A stretch of 64,000 nucleotides of DNA from Rhodospirillaceae bacterium (GTDB taxonomy: Bacteria; Pseudomonadota; Alphaproteobacteria; Rhodospirillales; JABHCV01), in assembly GCA_018662005.1 (NCBI GenBank), contig JABJHA010000012.1, positions 1-64,000 on the forward strand. The letters are read 5' to 3'. This document shows, one piece after another, positions 18,241 to 27,893 of this stretch. Within the stretch, counting starts at the first letter, position 1, and each line of letters starts with the position of its first letter. The translations under genes were made by a program, and so were the position numbers. The notes under the pieces were generated by a model, which was not told the DNA's origin, made no database searches, and saw nothing but the letters and a program-made list of their open reading frames with translations.

Positions 18241-19167
18241 ATGAAATTACTGCTCGCCGCCGCCAATGAAGGCAATGCCAACGCCCAGAACGCGCTGGGT
18301 GATATCTTCGTCGGCACTGAACTGCAGGAAAGAGACGTCACCGAAGCCATCAAATGGTACGGGCTTGCCGCTGAACAGGGTCACCTTGAAGCGCAATATT
18401 CTCTGGCCCGCATCTTAGCCCACGATCCACAGGTTCTGGACGAGCAGGTGGCGTTGAAGTGGTTCCGTCAGGCAGCCGAGCAAGGCCACGCAGGTGCTCA
18501 GTACAGACTGGCCCAAATGCATGAAACCGCAAAGGATTTGCCCAAAGATTTTGAAGAGGCGATCAACTGGTATCGACTTTCGGCCAATCAGGGAAACGTT
18601 CAGGCCCAATACAAAACAGCCCTGATGTTGCGTCAGGGCCTTGGTGTCCAGCAAGACCTTGCCGAGGCAGCCGATTACTTTTATTTATCCGCCGAGCAGG
18701 GAAATGCCGAGGCCCGCTACCATCTGGGCCTGATGTTTTATGAAGGATCAGGGGTTAGCCAGGATTTTGAACGAGCAGCCCATTATTACTTGCTGGCGGC
18801 GCGTCAGGATCATGCCGGCGCGCAGTACAATCTCGCCCAGATGCACAGGCAGGGCGAAGGTGGCTTGCGACCAAATAGGGAAATGCGCAAATGGTACGAA
18901 CTGGCCGCCCGGAAAGGGCTGGTTCAGGCGCAATTCAATCTTGGTATGATTTGTTACATGGAAGACCCGCAAGACGCGGCATCAGCCTTCATGTGGTGGG
19001 TCATCGCGGCTTCAGGGGGCGATGCAGTGGCCGCCAAAAACCTGGGCCTGCTGAAAAACGACATAAGCCCGGAAGATCGCGCCCGAGGCATGGAACGGGC
19101 TTCCGGATGGGTGGAAAAGTTTGGTGGCCACAGCGCGTTGGATGAATTTTCTAACCGCTTAGACTAG
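18241..19167 (+). CDS. Sel1-repeat (TPR-like) protein
   Basis: 308 residues made almost wholly of Sel1 repeats (pattern A..WY..AAEQGHL.AQY.LA), about eight copies of roughly 36 residues. There is no signal peptide or transmembrane segment, so a cytoplasmic scaffold or adaptor role is likely; no enzymatic motif is visible. The ATG lies 84 bp after the Rrf2 gene with two small imperfect stem-loops between them (GACAG/CTGTC and ATCTTTTC/GAAAAAGAT). The 3' end overlaps the convergent coiled-coil gene by 17 bp. Confidence 0.8.
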   Translation: MKLLLAAANEGNANAQNALGDIFVGTELQERDVTEAIKWYGLAAEQGHLEAQYSLARILAHDPQVLDEQVALKWFRQAAEQGHAGAQYRLAQMHETAKDLPKDFEEAINWYRLSANQGNVQAQYKTALMLRQGLGVQQDLAEAADYFYLSAEQGNAEARYHLGLMFYEGSGVSQDFERAAHYYLLAARQDHAGAQYNLAQMHRQGEGGLRPNREMRKWYELAARKGLVQAQFNLGMICYMEDPQDAASAFMWWVIAASGGDAVAAKNLGLLKNDISPEDRARGMERASGWVEKFGGHSALDEFSNRLD

Positions 19168-19540
19168 GCCAGTAAAATTCATCAATGGTTTCCTTTTGGG
19201 GTTCCTCGACGGGCGCACACGGCGTCTCGCCTTCACGCAATTCCCAAACCTGATTGAGTAAATCCTTGAGCGCCGCTTTATGTTCCTTGAGCTCGCGGGC
19301 CTGCTCCACCGTTTCACGTTGCAGGGACGTTTTCTGTTTTTTAAGGACCGCATTCTGTTCTTGCAGGGACATCCCCGTATCGTCGAAATGCTGGGCGACA
19401 ATATCTTCAAATGACAGTCCCTGACGCAATAACAGTCGTTTCGCCGACTGAAAAGCAGCCAACGCCTCACCGGATTTGTCGGAGTTGGTCAGCGCCAATA
19501 CCTTGCAGAGCTTGTCGAGTTCAGATTCGTTAAAGTTCAA
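19151..19540 (-). CDS. small coiled-coil protein with DUF2786-like N-terminus
   Basis: 129 residues. The first 45 (KLCKVLALTNSDKSGEALAA, then FQSAKRLLLRQGLSFEDIV) resemble the short helical DUF2786 segment. Residues about 58-100 form a likely coiled coil (LQEQNAVLKKQKTSLQRE, VEQARELKEHKAALKDLL). The start is TTG, supported by a perfect AAGGAGG seven bases upstream. It is 15 bp after iorB, so it is the last gene of the bcr operon. Function is unknown; a phasin-like or regulatory helper role is only a guess. Confidence 0.65.
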   Translation of the reverse strand: MNFNESELDKLCKVLALTNSDKSGEALAAFQSAKRLLLRQGLSFEDIVAQHFDDTGMSLQEQNAVLKKQKTSLQRETVEQARELKEHKAALKDLLNQVWELREGETPCAPVEEPQKETIDEFYWPSLSG

Positions 19541-19547
19541 TGGATGT

Positions 19548-19554
19548 CCTCCTT
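19548..19554 (-). promoter_or_regulatory. ribosome binding site that decides a TTG start
   Basis: AAGGAGG on the minus strand, seven bases before TTG 19540, with no in-frame ATG nearby. It lies just inside the intergenic gap after the iorB stop codon (19556). Confidence 0.75.
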
Positions 19555-19555
19555 A

Positions 19556-20161
19556 TCAGGTCGCCACTGCTTTGCGACCAGCCTCAAACGCCTGCTCATT
19601 CAGGGCCACCAGTTCCGGCTTGCGGGTTTTGAAGCGGACCACCATCTGCTCCTGCAAATGCCTGGCTTCAAAGGGAAGATGGTCGGCGACCGCCCCCAGC
19701 ATGACAGTGTTGCCAAGGCGCATATCGCCCAGGCTTTTGGCGATTTCGCCGGCATCGAAATCATGAACCTGGCAATTGGATTTGCGGATTTCACCAATAG
19801 GATCGTCCGGATAATCGAAAATACCAACCGACACAATGGGCGGCGTGATGCGCATGGTGTTGACCAGTGCGACGCCGCCGGGGCGAAGCTGGGCGATGGC
19901 CCGCATGGCCTCCGCCGGTTCAAAGCCAAGCAGGATATCGGCCTCGCCCGAGGGAATGGAAGGCGACATCACCTGTTCGCCGAAACGAACGTGGGAAGTG
20001 ACCACACCGCCACGTTGCGACATCCCGGAAACCTCCGTCTTTTTGGTGTCAAAACCCAAGGAAATCGCCGTCTGGGCGAGAATTTCGGCGGCCGTCATGA
20101 CGCCCTGTCCGCCGACCCCGCAGACCAGAATGTTGATGATGTCATTTCGATTGCCGGTCAT
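19556..20161 (-). CDS. iorB: indolepyruvate:ferredoxin oxidoreductase beta subunit IorB
   Basis: 201 residues from ATG 20161; an upstream in-frame start would run into iorA and gives a non-conserved leader. The protein is the gamma-domain type subunit of 2-oxoacid:ferredoxin oxidoreductases (INILVCGVGGQGVMTAAEIL, EVSGMSQRGGVVTSHVRFG). With IorA it oxidises aryl pyruvates (indolepyruvate, phenylpyruvate) to aryl-acetyl-CoA and CO2 and reduces ferredoxin. It follows iorA by 16 bp. Inside a bcr operon its ferredoxin output could feed benzoyl-CoA reductase. Confidence 0.9.
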   Translation of the reverse strand: MTGNRNDIINILVCGVGGQGVMTAAEILAQTAISLGFDTKKTEVSGMSQRGGVVTSHVRFGEQVMSPSIPSGEADILLGFEPAEAMRAIAQLRPGGVALVNTMRITPPIVSVGIFDYPDDPIGEIRKSNCQVHDFDAGEIAKSLGDMRLGNTVMLGAVADHLPFEARHLQEQMVVRFKTRKPELVALNEQAFEAGRKAVAT

Positions 20162-20177
20162 GACATAGTACCCACTA

Positions 20178-21998
20178 TCATAAAAGGACAATGGCGTCGG
20201 GCGCGCAGGTTTGCTGGCACAGGTCGCAGCCGGTACAGGCGGCGGTGTCAATCTGGACCCAGGCCTTGTCGACCGGGCGACCGGATTTGGACGTTTCAGT
20301 AGCCCGGCGGGTGACGCTGATGGCCGGGCAACCGAGCATCAGGCAGTTGGCGCAACCGGTGCACTTATCCTCGATAACCTTGAACGCCGGTTGACGCTCG
20401 AAGCGGTCAATCAGCACGCACGGCTGGTTGGTGATGATCACCGATGTTTCAGGTATGGCAATTTCCTGTTTTATCAGTTTGTACAGCGACGGCATTTCGT
20501 AGGGGTCGACCGTATGGATGCGCTTTGGATTGACTCCCAGCGCCTCGCACAATTTGCTGAAATCAACCTTGGGGGCGGCCTGGCCGTGAATGTCCTGGCC
20601 GGTGCCGGCGTGATTCTGGCCGCCGGTCATGCCGGTTGTCGAATTGTCGAGCAGCAGCACCGTCACGTTGCCCTGATTGTAATTCATCTCAAGCAAGCCC
20701 TGCATACCCATGTGCAGGAAGGTGGAATCACCGATCACCGACACAATGGCCTTGTTTTTGTCGGCCTCGACCCTGCCCAAATCCATGCCCAGGGCCATGC
20801 CCATGGAGGCCCCCATGGAGATGCAGGTATCCAGGGCCCGCCACGGGTGTCCGGCGCCCAGCGTGTAACAGCCGATATCCCCGACGATCGTCGCCTTCTT
20901 GGTTAGTTTGGACAGGCAATAATAAGGCGGCAGATGCGGACAGCCGACGCACATGGTTGGCGGGCGCGGGAAAACGCCTGGGTCTTCTCGCGTCTGCTGT
21001 GGTTGTTGGCCGCTTTGCAGGATGTCGACGCCTTTGCTTATGACATCGGGCTGCAACTCGCCGCAACGGGGCAGAATGTCCTTGCCATGGCAGTCTATGC
21101 CAGCCGCCTTCAAGGCGTTTTCGACCAGCGGTTCGGTTTCCTCGATAACCACCAGCTTTTCCACGGACGCGGCGAAGGCGCGGATTTTCTCCATGGGCAG
21201 GGGATGCGAGAAGCCGAGTTTGAGAACCGGGGCGTCGCCAAATACTTCGCGCACATGCATGAAGGCGGGCCCGGAAGCGACAAAGCCGAAGCGCCTGTCA
21301 TCGCCCTCGATAACCCGGTTCCACGATGTTTGTTCACTGAATTCGCTCAGTTGATCATCGCGCGCGAATTGGAACTTCTGGCGTTCCTTGGCGTGAGCTG
21401 GGACCATCACCCAATGGGCCGGGTCACGCTCGAAAGCCGCGCCGTCGTGCTCTACACGTTCGCCCAGTTGGACCAGTCCCTTGACATGGCAGATGCGGGT
21501 CGTCATGCGCACGATCACCGGGGTGATGAATTGTTCCGACACATCGAAGGCGTCCTTGATTATGTCGTGGGCTTCCTGGCTGTCGGAAGGCTCGAAAATC
21601 GGCAGGTGGGCGAAACGGCCCCAGTAGCGGGTATCCTGCTCGTTTTGGGATGATGAAAAACCCACATCGTCGGCCACTGCGATCACCAGTCCGCCGCCGA
21701 CACCGGCCAGGGTCAACGACATCAGGGCGTCGGCGGCGACGTTGACGCCGACATGCTTCATGGCGCAAAAGGCGCGGGAACCGGCGATGGAAGCGCCGAT
21801 GGCGACCTCCAGCGAGGTCTTTTCGTTGACCGACCAGTGGCTGTGAATATCGTCGTAGGTAGCCAGATTTTCCAAAATCTCCGTCGAGGGCGTTCCCGGA
21901 TAAGCGCAACCTACCCTGGCCCCGGCTTCCCAGACGCCGCGGGCGACGGCCTCGTTTCCCGACATCAGGACTTTTTGATCAGAAAGCGAATCGGGCAT
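20178..21998 (-). CDS. iorA: indolepyruvate:ferredoxin oxidoreductase alpha subunit IorA
   Basis: 606 residues, the usual length. N-terminal pyrimidine-type domain (GNEAVARGVWEAGARVGCAYPGTPSTEI), TPP-binding domain near residues 355-470 (CVGCPHLPPYYCLS, GDIGCYTLGAGHPW, GDSTFLHMG, DNSTTGMTGGQ), and a C-terminal ferredoxin domain with two clusters (CTGCANCLMLGCP and CTGCDLCQQTCAP). It starts six bases after the thiolase stop. This family oxidises aromatic 2-oxoacids. In denitrifying Aromatoleum an IorAB can make phenylacetyl-CoA from phenylpyruvate, so a link to phenylalanine degradation is possible. Confidence 0.92.
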   Translation of the reverse strand: MPDSLSDQKVLMSGNEAVARGVWEAGARVGCAYPGTPSTEILENLATYDDIHSHWSVNEKTSLEVAIGASIAGSRAFCAMKHVGVNVAADALMSLTLAGVGGGLVIAVADDVGFSSSQNEQDTRYWGRFAHLPIFEPSDSQEAHDIIKDAFDVSEQFITPVIVRMTTRICHVKGLVQLGERVEHDGAAFERDPAHWVMVPAHAKERQKFQFARDDQLSEFSEQTSWNRVIEGDDRRFGFVASGPAFMHVREVFGDAPVLKLGFSHPLPMEKIRAFAASVEKLVVIEETEPLVENALKAAGIDCHGKDILPRCGELQPDVISKGVDILQSGQQPQQTREDPGVFPRPPTMCVGCPHLPPYYCLSKLTKKATIVGDIGCYTLGAGHPWRALDTCISMGASMGMALGMDLGRVEADKNKAIVSVIGDSTFLHMGMQGLLEMNYNQGNVTVLLLDNSTTGMTGGQNHAGTGQDIHGQAAPKVDFSKLCEALGVNPKRIHTVDPYEMPSLYKLIKQEIAIPETSVIITNQPCVLIDRFERQPAFKVIEDKCTGCANCLMLGCPAISVTRRATETSKSGRPVDKAWVQIDTAACTGCDLCQQTCAPDAIVLL

Positions 21999-22004
21999 GA
22001 TTTA

Positions 22005-23210
22005 TCATAATTTCTCTAGAATTAAGGCAATTCCCTGGCCGACGCCAATGCACATGGTGCACAGGCCGTAGCGGTGATCATTTCGCTGCATTTCATAGGT
22101 TGCGCTCATCACCAGTCGGGCACCGCTCATACCCAGCGGATGACCAAGGGCAATAGCGCCGCCGTTGGGATTAACGTGGGCTGCGTCATCAGGCAATCCC
22201 AGATCACGGCAAACGGCAAGGGCTTGCGCGGCGAAGGCTTCATTTAATTCGATGACGCCCATGTCTGCGAACTTAAGGCCGCACTGGGCCAGTACCTTGC
22301 GAGTCGCCGGGGCCGGGCCCATGCCCATAATGCGCGGTTCAACCCCCGCACTGGCCATGCCGACGATCCGGGCCAGTGGTGTCAATTGATTGTCTGCAGC
22401 GGCTTTTTCCGAGGCGACAAGAAGTGCCCCGGCCCCGTCGTTGACGCCCGATGCATTACCCGCAGTGACCGTACCGCCATCCCGAAACGGCGTCCCCAGC
22501 TTGGCCAATTGCTCAAGTGTGGTATCACCGCGCGGATGTTCGTCTTCGCTGATCACAACAGGCTCGCCGCGCCGCTTAGGGATGCTGACGGGTATGATTT
22601 CACCGGCAAACACACCCGCAGCCTGGGCCGCCGCCGTCCGCTGTTGGGAGCGCAGGGCGAAGGCGTCCTGATCCTGGCGGCTGATGGCAAAATCGGCGGC
22701 AACATTTTCAGCAGTCTCAGGCATGGAATCCGTGCCGTACTGTTTGTCCATCAACTGGTTAACGAAACGCCAGCCGATTGTCGTGTCATAAATTTCCGCC
22801 TTACGGGAAAAAGCCGCGTCCGCCTTGGGCATCACCATCGGTGCCCGCGACATGCTTTCGACCCCACCGGCAATCATCAGGGCCGTCTCACCACTTTTGA
22901 TGGCCCGCGCCGCCGTGCCGATGGCGTCCAGCCCTGATCCGCACAGCCGGTTGATGGTGGCGCCGGAAACTTCGGCAGGAAGACCCGACAGAAGCGACGC
23001 CATACGGGCGACGTTACGGTTGTCCTCGCCTGCCTGATTGGCGCAGCCCAGGATCACATCATCGACCTTATCCCAGTCAACGCCGGTATTTCTTTCCATC
23101 AGCGCGGTAATGGGGAGGGCGGCCAGATCATCAGTGCGCACCGACGACAAACCACCCGCGTAACGACCGATCGGGGTTCTGACCCCGTCACAGATAAAAG
23201 CTTCGTTCAC
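22005..23210 (-). CDS. acetyl-CoA acyltransferase, 3-oxoadipyl-CoA thiolase type
   Basis: 401 residues from GTG 23210, which has GGAGG six bases upstream; homologues start at the same place ([20 protein letters not shown]). The catalytic cysteine is in [12 protein letters not shown] near residue 90, His in [19 protein letters not shown] near 355, and Cys in [12 protein letters not shown] near 385. It closely resembles PcaF/PaaJ 3-oxoadipyl-CoA thiolase. It could cleave 3-oxoadipyl-CoA from the Box route and 3-oxopimelyl-CoA from the Bcr route. It sits between bcrD and iorA in the same operon. Confidence 0.9.
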   Translation of the reverse strand: MNEAFICDGVRTPIGRYAGGLSSVRTDDLAALPITALMERNTGVDWDKVDDVILGCANQAGEDNRNVARMASLLSGLPAEVSGATINRLCGSGLDAIGTAARAIKSGETALMIAGGVESMSRAPMVMPKADAAFSRKAEIYDTTIGWRFVNQLMDKQYGTDSMPETAENVAADFAISRQDQDAFALRSQQRTAAAQAAGVFAGEIIPVSIPKRRGEPVVISEDEHPRGDTTLEQLAKLGTPFRDGGTVTAGNASGVNDGAGALLVASEKAAADNQLTPLARIVGMASAGVEPRIMGMGPAPATRKVLAQCGLKFADMGVIELNEAFAAQALAVCRDLGLPDDAAHVNPNGGAIALGHPLGMSGARLVMSATYEMQRNDHRYGLCTMCIGVGQGIALILEKL

Positions 23211-23216
23211 CCTGTT

Positions 23217-23221
23217 CCTCC
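23217..23221 (-). promoter_or_regulatory. ribosome binding site deciding the GTG start of the thiolase
   Basis: GGAGG on the minus strand, six bases before GTG 23210. An upstream in-frame TTG (23228) has no such site and would add a leader not seen in homologues. Confidence 0.7.
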
Positions 23222-23236
23222 ACTGCAAGCCGTCAA

Positions 23237-24088
23237 TCAGGATGCCAGTGGCAAGGCTCCGATCTTGGCTAGCTTCTCATGCCGGAAAGCACCCCATATT
23301 GCCGCACCGATAGCACCGGCGTAAATAGAATCCTCATGGCTCAAAGCTTCAACGGAGACTTTCTGGCCTTCCATTTCCTCGTTCAGGGCGGCAAGCAAGC
23401 CGGTATCGAGCGCCAAACCGCCGGTCATCAGGACCGTACCTTCCTTCATTTTAATGGCCCGGAGCAACTTAACCAGCCGTCCCGCCATGGACAGGTGAAT
23501 GCCTTTAAGAATATTTTGGGTCGAGACCTGACGCGAGACCATATTGATGACATCGGTTTCCGACAGAACCGCGCAGATTGAGGAGACTTTTTCCGGCGCG
23601 TCGGCAGCTTGCGAGAGGTCGCCGATTTCTTCCTGGGTGATGCCCAGATAACGGGCGATGTTTTCCAGAAACTGGCCGGAACCGGATGCACACTGCGAGG
23701 TCATACGGTAGTTCAGAACTTTGCCGCGCTCGTCAATAATAATGGCCCGACCGTGCAACGCCCCGACATCCAGAATGGCACCGGCGCGGGGTTCAAGATA
23801 GATGCCGCCGCGAGCGTGGGTGGTCATGGAATAGAAGTGGCCAGTGGTGAAATCAAGGCTTTCGGCTTCGCCTGTGGTCGCGATATAGGCGACATCTTCA
23901 AGCGCCGCCCCGGCTTCTTCAAGGGCATTATCGAAGGCTTCACGGGCCAGTCTGTGCGGGTCGCGCTGGCGGATTTTTTCGCATCGGCGGGAAAGCCATT
24001 TGATTTCGCCAGCACCACCATCCTGGACATCAAAAACGACCGCCTTAACGGCCCCTGTGCCAACATCGATTCCTGCGGTAATGGTCAT
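23237..24088 (-). CDS. bcrD: benzoyl-CoA reductase subunit D (ATPase subunit)
   Basis: 283 residues of the BcrAD/BadFG ATPase family (ASKHA fold): [16 protein letters not shown] at residues 5-20, and two cysteines, in [12 protein letters not shown] and [13 protein letters not shown], that would hold the [4Fe-4S] cluster shared with BcrA. BcrA and BcrD hydrolyse ATP to push electrons to the BcrBC active site. The 283-residue length fits BcrD of Thauera. It begins 14 bp after bcrA. Confidence 0.95.
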   Translation of the reverse strand: MTITAGIDVGTGAVKAVVFDVQDGGAGEIKWLSRRCEKIRQRDPHRLAREAFDNALEEAGAALEDVAYIATTGEAESLDFTTGHFYSMTTHARGGIYLEPRAGAILDVGALHGRAIIIDERGKVLNYRMTSQCASGSGQFLENIARYLGITQEEIGDLSQAADAPEKVSSICAVLSETDVINMVSRQVSTQNILKGIHLSMAGRLVKLLRAIKMKEGTVLMTGGLALDTGLLAALNEEMEGQKVSVEALSHEDSIYAGAIGAAIWGAFRHEKLAKIGALPLAS

Positions 24089-24102
24089 GGTGCTAAATCT
24101 CC

Positions 24103-25401
24103 TTAATGAATGACGGCGCGACGGGCGAATTCCGCAGCCCCAAGCGCGCCTGTGTAAATGGAGGTCGGGTCAATATTAATGGTCACTTCGCCGTAGTTTT
24201 CATTGACCAGCTTCTTCAATTCCTTGACCGCAGCGCCGTTGTTGGCGACGCCACCTGTGAAGGTAAACTCCCCTTCGTTGATGCCGCCGGAACGGGAAAT
24301 AATCGACATGGCGCGCAGAATGATAGCCCGGTGCAAACCGGCCAGAATGTCCTCGCGCTTCTCGCCAAGGGCCAGACGGTCCCGCAGTTCGGCCCCCGCA
24401 AACACCGTACAGGTTGAATTAATGCGCACGTTCTTGGTCGACTTCATGGCCATGGGCCCAAGTTCGTGCAGTCCCATATTCATTTCATCGGCGATGTAGC
24501 CAAGATAGCGGCCGCAACCGGCGGCACAGCGATCATTCATCTGAAAGTTTTCGACAATGCCCTCTGCGTCGACCTGAATGGCCTTGGTGTCCTGACCGCC
24601 GATATCCAGCACCGTGCGGGTATGCGGATACATCAAATGAGCACCCAGTCCGTGGCAGAGGATTTCAGAACGGATATGCTCTTTCGGAAACGGCAGTGTC
24701 ACCCTACCGTATCCGGTGCCGACGACGTAGGTTTCCTCAAGTTCCACATCAAGCGCTTTTGAAAGGGCAGTCTGAGCCAACTCCTCATCAATTTGAAATT
24801 CCGGCGATCCCTCAAGAAGCCTGTGCAAACCGGCACGGAATTTCTCGCCGAGGCCACCCTGGGGGGGGCGGTTTTCAACATCGATGATGGATTTGTCATA
24901 AAGGTTGAGCAGCGTGTCGAAGCTGACGCCGCGTTTCTTTGCCACTTCCTCGCCCAATTTCATCACCCGCGAACCTGCTATATCCCGAAAGAAATCAGAT
25001 TTTCGTTTGGCCTCGCGGGTAAACAGGGCCGGGCTTTCTTCCGCCAAACGGACGAACACTTCATCCAGCGCCTCTTTGATATCACTCGCGCCATCTTTTA
25101 TATGTGAGGCGCAGGTGTCATGAAGATCCTGCAATTGCTCCATGAACTGTTCGCAGCGGATCGAGCGTTCCAAGTCGGCCATCAACACATCGATGCCTTC
25201 CAGTTCCGTCAATTCAGTGAGGCCCCGACGGAACAGCGTCAGCCTTGCCCCCAGTCGCGCTTCCTGCTTGGCGACGGCGGCAGCGGTTTCATAGTTGGAG
25301 CGGGAATTGGTGATGCCACGGCCCAGAATGTCGGCCCCTTCGTCCATTAACACCGCCTTGGTGGTGGTCGAGCCCAAATCAATTCCGATATAACATTTCA
25401 T
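24103..25401 (-). CDS. bcrA: benzoyl-CoA reductase subunit A (ATPase subunit)
   Basis: 432 residues with ATP-binding [18 protein letters not shown] at residues 5-22, [16 protein letters not shown] in the second half, and cluster cysteines in [18 protein letters not shown] and [16 protein letters not shown]. The central insertion of about 150 residues separates BcrA from the shorter BcrD and from the Hgd activators. It couples two ATP per electron pair to reduction of benzoyl-CoA to cyclohexa-1,5-diene-1-carboxyl-CoA. It lies 12 bp after bcrB. Confidence 0.95.
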   Translation of the reverse strand: MKCYIGIDLGSTTTKAVLMDEGADILGRGITNSRSNYETAAAVAKQEARLGARLTLFRRGLTELTELEGIDVLMADLERSIRCEQFMEQLQDLHDTCASHIKDGASDIKEALDEVFVRLAEESPALFTREAKRKSDFFRDIAGSRVMKLGEEVAKKRGVSFDTLLNLYDKSIIDVENRPPQGGLGEKFRAGLHRLLEGSPEFQIDEELAQTALSKALDVELEETYVVGTGYGRVTLPFPKEHIRSEILCHGLGAHLMYPHTRTVLDIGGQDTKAIQVDAEGIVENFQMNDRCAAGCGRYLGYIADEMNMGLHELGPMAMKSTKNVRINSTCTVFAGAELRDRLALGEKREDILAGLHRAIILRAMSIISRSGGINEGEFTFTGGVANNGAAVKELKKLVNENYGEVTINIDPTSIYTGALGAAEFARRAVIH

Positions 25402-25413
25402 CGTTTTTGTCCT

Positions 25414-26721
25414 TTAAGCCGCCCGCGACGGAGAACCGCCAGCGCGCTTTTGATCGATCATCTGGAAATAACTTTCCAGCCGGTTCTTGACGTTGGCTGG
25501 CGAAAAATAGCGCGGGTCGACAAGATCCGTCTCGATGAAGGCGGCGGGCTTGCCGGTGCGGTTTTCAACCTCCCGCATCATCATCAACTGACCAGCCGAA
25601 AAACTGTTGCAGCTCTTGATCGAATTAATCAGGAAGCCGTCGGCCTGGTACTCTTCCATGGCCTGCTCGATCATGTCGACGCGCATGGGCAGGTTGCGAT
25701 TGGTGTAGCAACCCAGGCAGTAGTCGGCCAAACTTTCCAGCGGGTTTGCCGGGTCGTGACGGAAGCCGTCATAATCGTAAACGCCGCCAACCTTGGTATA
25801 AGTGCTGGAAACCACCACAGCGCCTTCATCGTAGAACATCTTCCAGAACTCGCGGAAGCTGGTCCAGTTGGGCGGGCCTTCAACGACGAGACGGTATTTT
25901 TCTTCCTTCATTTCGCCTTCCGGCGTAATCGGGCCCTGACCATTGGCGATGCGTTGTTCGATTTCGCCGCGCAGAATTTTGTAATAATCAATAGCGTCCG
26001 TGGTGCCGCGGAAGGCGGTGAAGATGGGACCGACATAATAGACGCCGCCGAAATAGGCATCGATGGGGGAAGGTTTATTCTTGGCGCTTTCCAGTACCCA
26101 GACGAAATCATCTTCGGCCTTGGCCGAGTTCGCCAAATTCTCGCGCAGCCGGTCAATATCGAATTTAACGCCGCTGACTTCCTCGAACGTCGGAATCACA
26201 TCTTCCTTCAACTGCTTGACCACGTAGTCACGCATATTCTTGGTGATGACGCCGTCACCTTCGTAAGGAACGTGCAGCATGGCGGTGCGACAACCGTACT
26301 GGTCGCGCAACAACTCGAACCATTTCAGGAACGTGAAACAACCCGTATAGGACAGCATCAGCAAGTCAGGCACCGGCATCGGTTTGCCGTTGGGCGCGAT
26401 GGCGCCTTTGGCCATATTGCCGATGTCGGCTTTTACATAAGTGCAGACATCTTCGGAATGGCCCATCTTTTCGGCGTCCTGGATCATGCCTCCCGATTTC
26501 TTGCGCATACCGTTCTGAATAGCGTTGATTTCAGGCAGGTTGTTGAGCATGTCAAAGCACATGATCAGTTCGTTCAGGTTGCCCGGAACATAAGTCGAAG
26601 CGACTTTTTGCCCGGTCTCAGGCGCACTGGTCAGTTTTTCGTAATTGGCCGCGATCATCTCCTTCTGCTTCAGCATCGAGGATTCTTTGATCACGTCTTC
26701 TTGAATGTCTGCGGGGCTCAT
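25414..26721 (-). CDS. bcrB: benzoyl-CoA reductase subunit B
   Basis: 435 residues of the 2-hydroxyacyl-CoA dehydratase/BcrBC family. Cluster-ligand cysteines are likely those in LSYTGCFTFLKWFE, LADYCLGCYTNRN and SIKSCNSFSAGQ. With BcrC it makes the active-site module where the ring accepts electrons. Its ATG overlaps the bcrC stop by four bases, so the pair is translationally coupled. The order C-B-A-D is that of Thauera aromatica. Confidence 0.95.
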   Translation of the reverse strand: MSPADIQEDVIKESSMLKQKEMIAANYEKLTSAPETGQKVASTYVPGNLNELIMCFDMLNNLPEINAIQNGMRKKSGGMIQDAEKMGHSEDVCTYVKADIGNMAKGAIAPNGKPMPVPDLLMLSYTGCFTFLKWFELLRDQYGCRTAMLHVPYEGDGVITKNMRDYVVKQLKEDVIPTFEEVSGVKFDIDRLRENLANSAKAEDDFVWVLESAKNKPSPIDAYFGGVYYVGPIFTAFRGTTDAIDYYKILRGEIEQRIANGQGPITPEGEMKEEKYRLVVEGPPNWTSFREFWKMFYDEGAVVVSSTYTKVGGVYDYDGFRHDPANPLESLADYCLGCYTNRNLPMRVDMIEQAMEEYQADGFLINSIKSCNSFSAGQLMMMREVENRTGKPAAFIETDLVDPRYFSPANVKNRLESYFQMIDQKRAGGSPSRAA

Positions 26722-27890
26722 GATGCTTCACTCCATAGCTTGATGGTGTCGGCAAAAGTTCCGGCCTGTTCGCGAATCGGCTGCATCTGACCGGAATTTT
26801 CGGCGTACTTGAACGAAATGTAAGGGATCTCGGCGCGGCCCAGGGCGCCGGCCATCATCGGCCTGTCGAGCAAGGCCGGATCGCAGAAACTGGGGGCCGC
26901 AAAGATGACCCCTTCGGCCGCCTTGTTTCTGACCGCGTCAATCAGGAACCGGCCTTTTTCGGCTGCGTCGGGAACGTACTTGGCGGCGGTTTCGCCCGAA
27001 TGCTTGATGAAGGCTTCTGACAAATTAACCAGTGGATCGCCATCGGTTGGCACGTCTTCGAGCAGCCATCTGGTCACCAGCATGTAGTCGTCATCGACGA
27101 TATAACAGCCCGAAAGCTCAATCGATTTGATCAAGTTGAGCGGCGGTTGCTCACAAAACGAGCCTTGCAGGATAATGCGGCAATTATCGCGCATGGGTTT
27201 GTTTTCGGAAACCGCGGCGGCCAGATAATCGCTCATCAACTGCGAGTGTTCTTCAACAGGCAGAACCATACCGGCCCGCATCAGCAGGTAGACCTCCCAC
27301 GACGGGGCCTTCCATGGTTCCTTGGCGCGGAAATCATAAACAGCATTCACCAACCGCCGGTTTTCGTTGTAAACGGCGATGGAGTCTCTGATTTGATCGT
27401 CGGTTATTTCACGACCGATGATGCCTTCCAGGCCTTCTTTCAACTCGCGCAGTTCATTGACGTAATAATCACCGCCAATGCCGCTTGTGAAATTTTGCGG
27501 GGTGTCGAAATAGCGCACGTACACATCGGGCATCATCAACTTCCACATGCCCGACAGGTTGCGAATAACATCGCAGATCGACGGGAACAACATGCCATCG
27601 ACAAAATCCAGCCGCTTGGTTACCGCCAATTCAATGGTCGAACGGGGAATGCGGCAAATGTAGCTTTGGTAATAAGCATCACCGTGGATAACTTCCATGT
27701 TGTCGCCGCCACCAAGGATGCCCAGTGACAGAATGCCACCGGCGTGCATCAACTCACGCGGCACGTAAACCGGCATGTAGCCGACAACCTTGCGGGCAGG
27801 GTCGGCTTCTTTCCACTTGCGGGTGGCTGTGAAGTCGATGTCCTCGTAAAGTTCCTGACAATACTCAATGATGTCGCTGGTATTTTTCAT
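26718..27890 (-). CDS. bcrC: benzoyl-CoA reductase subunit C
   Basis: 390 residues, BcrC/BadD type dehydratase-like subunit (KVVGYMPVYVPRELMHAGG, YYQSYICRIPRSTIELAV, FPSICDVIRNLSGMW, AAPSFCDPALLD). The conserved cysteines here are candidate [4Fe-4S] ligands. It starts three bases after dch. The neighbouring subunits and the Thauera-type dch, oah, had genes all support the ATP-dependent class I benzoyl-CoA reductase, not the tungsten class II enzyme. Confidence 0.95.
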   Translation of the reverse strand: MKNTSDIIEYCQELYEDIDFTATRKWKEADPARKVVGYMPVYVPRELMHAGGILSLGILGGGDNMEVIHGDAYYQSYICRIPRSTIELAVTKRLDFVDGMLFPSICDVIRNLSGMWKLMMPDVYVRYFDTPQNFTSGIGGDYYVNELRELKEGLEGIIGREITDDQIRDSIAVYNENRRLVNAVYDFRAKEPWKAPSWEVYLLMRAGMVLPVEEHSQLMSDYLAAAVSENKPMRDNCRIILQGSFCEQPPLNLIKSIELSGCYIVDDDYMLVTRWLLEDVPTDGDPLVNLSEAFIKHSGETAAKYVPDAAEKGRFLIDAVRNKAAEGVIFAAPSFCDPALLDRPMMAGALGRAEIPYISFKYAENSGQMQPIREQAGTFADTIKLWSEAS

Positions 27891-27893
27891 GGC

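Noticed and set aside
25450-26790. Plus-strand open frame of 446 codons
   Set aside because: It is antisense to bcrB and part of bcrC; the codon pattern belongs to the minus strand.
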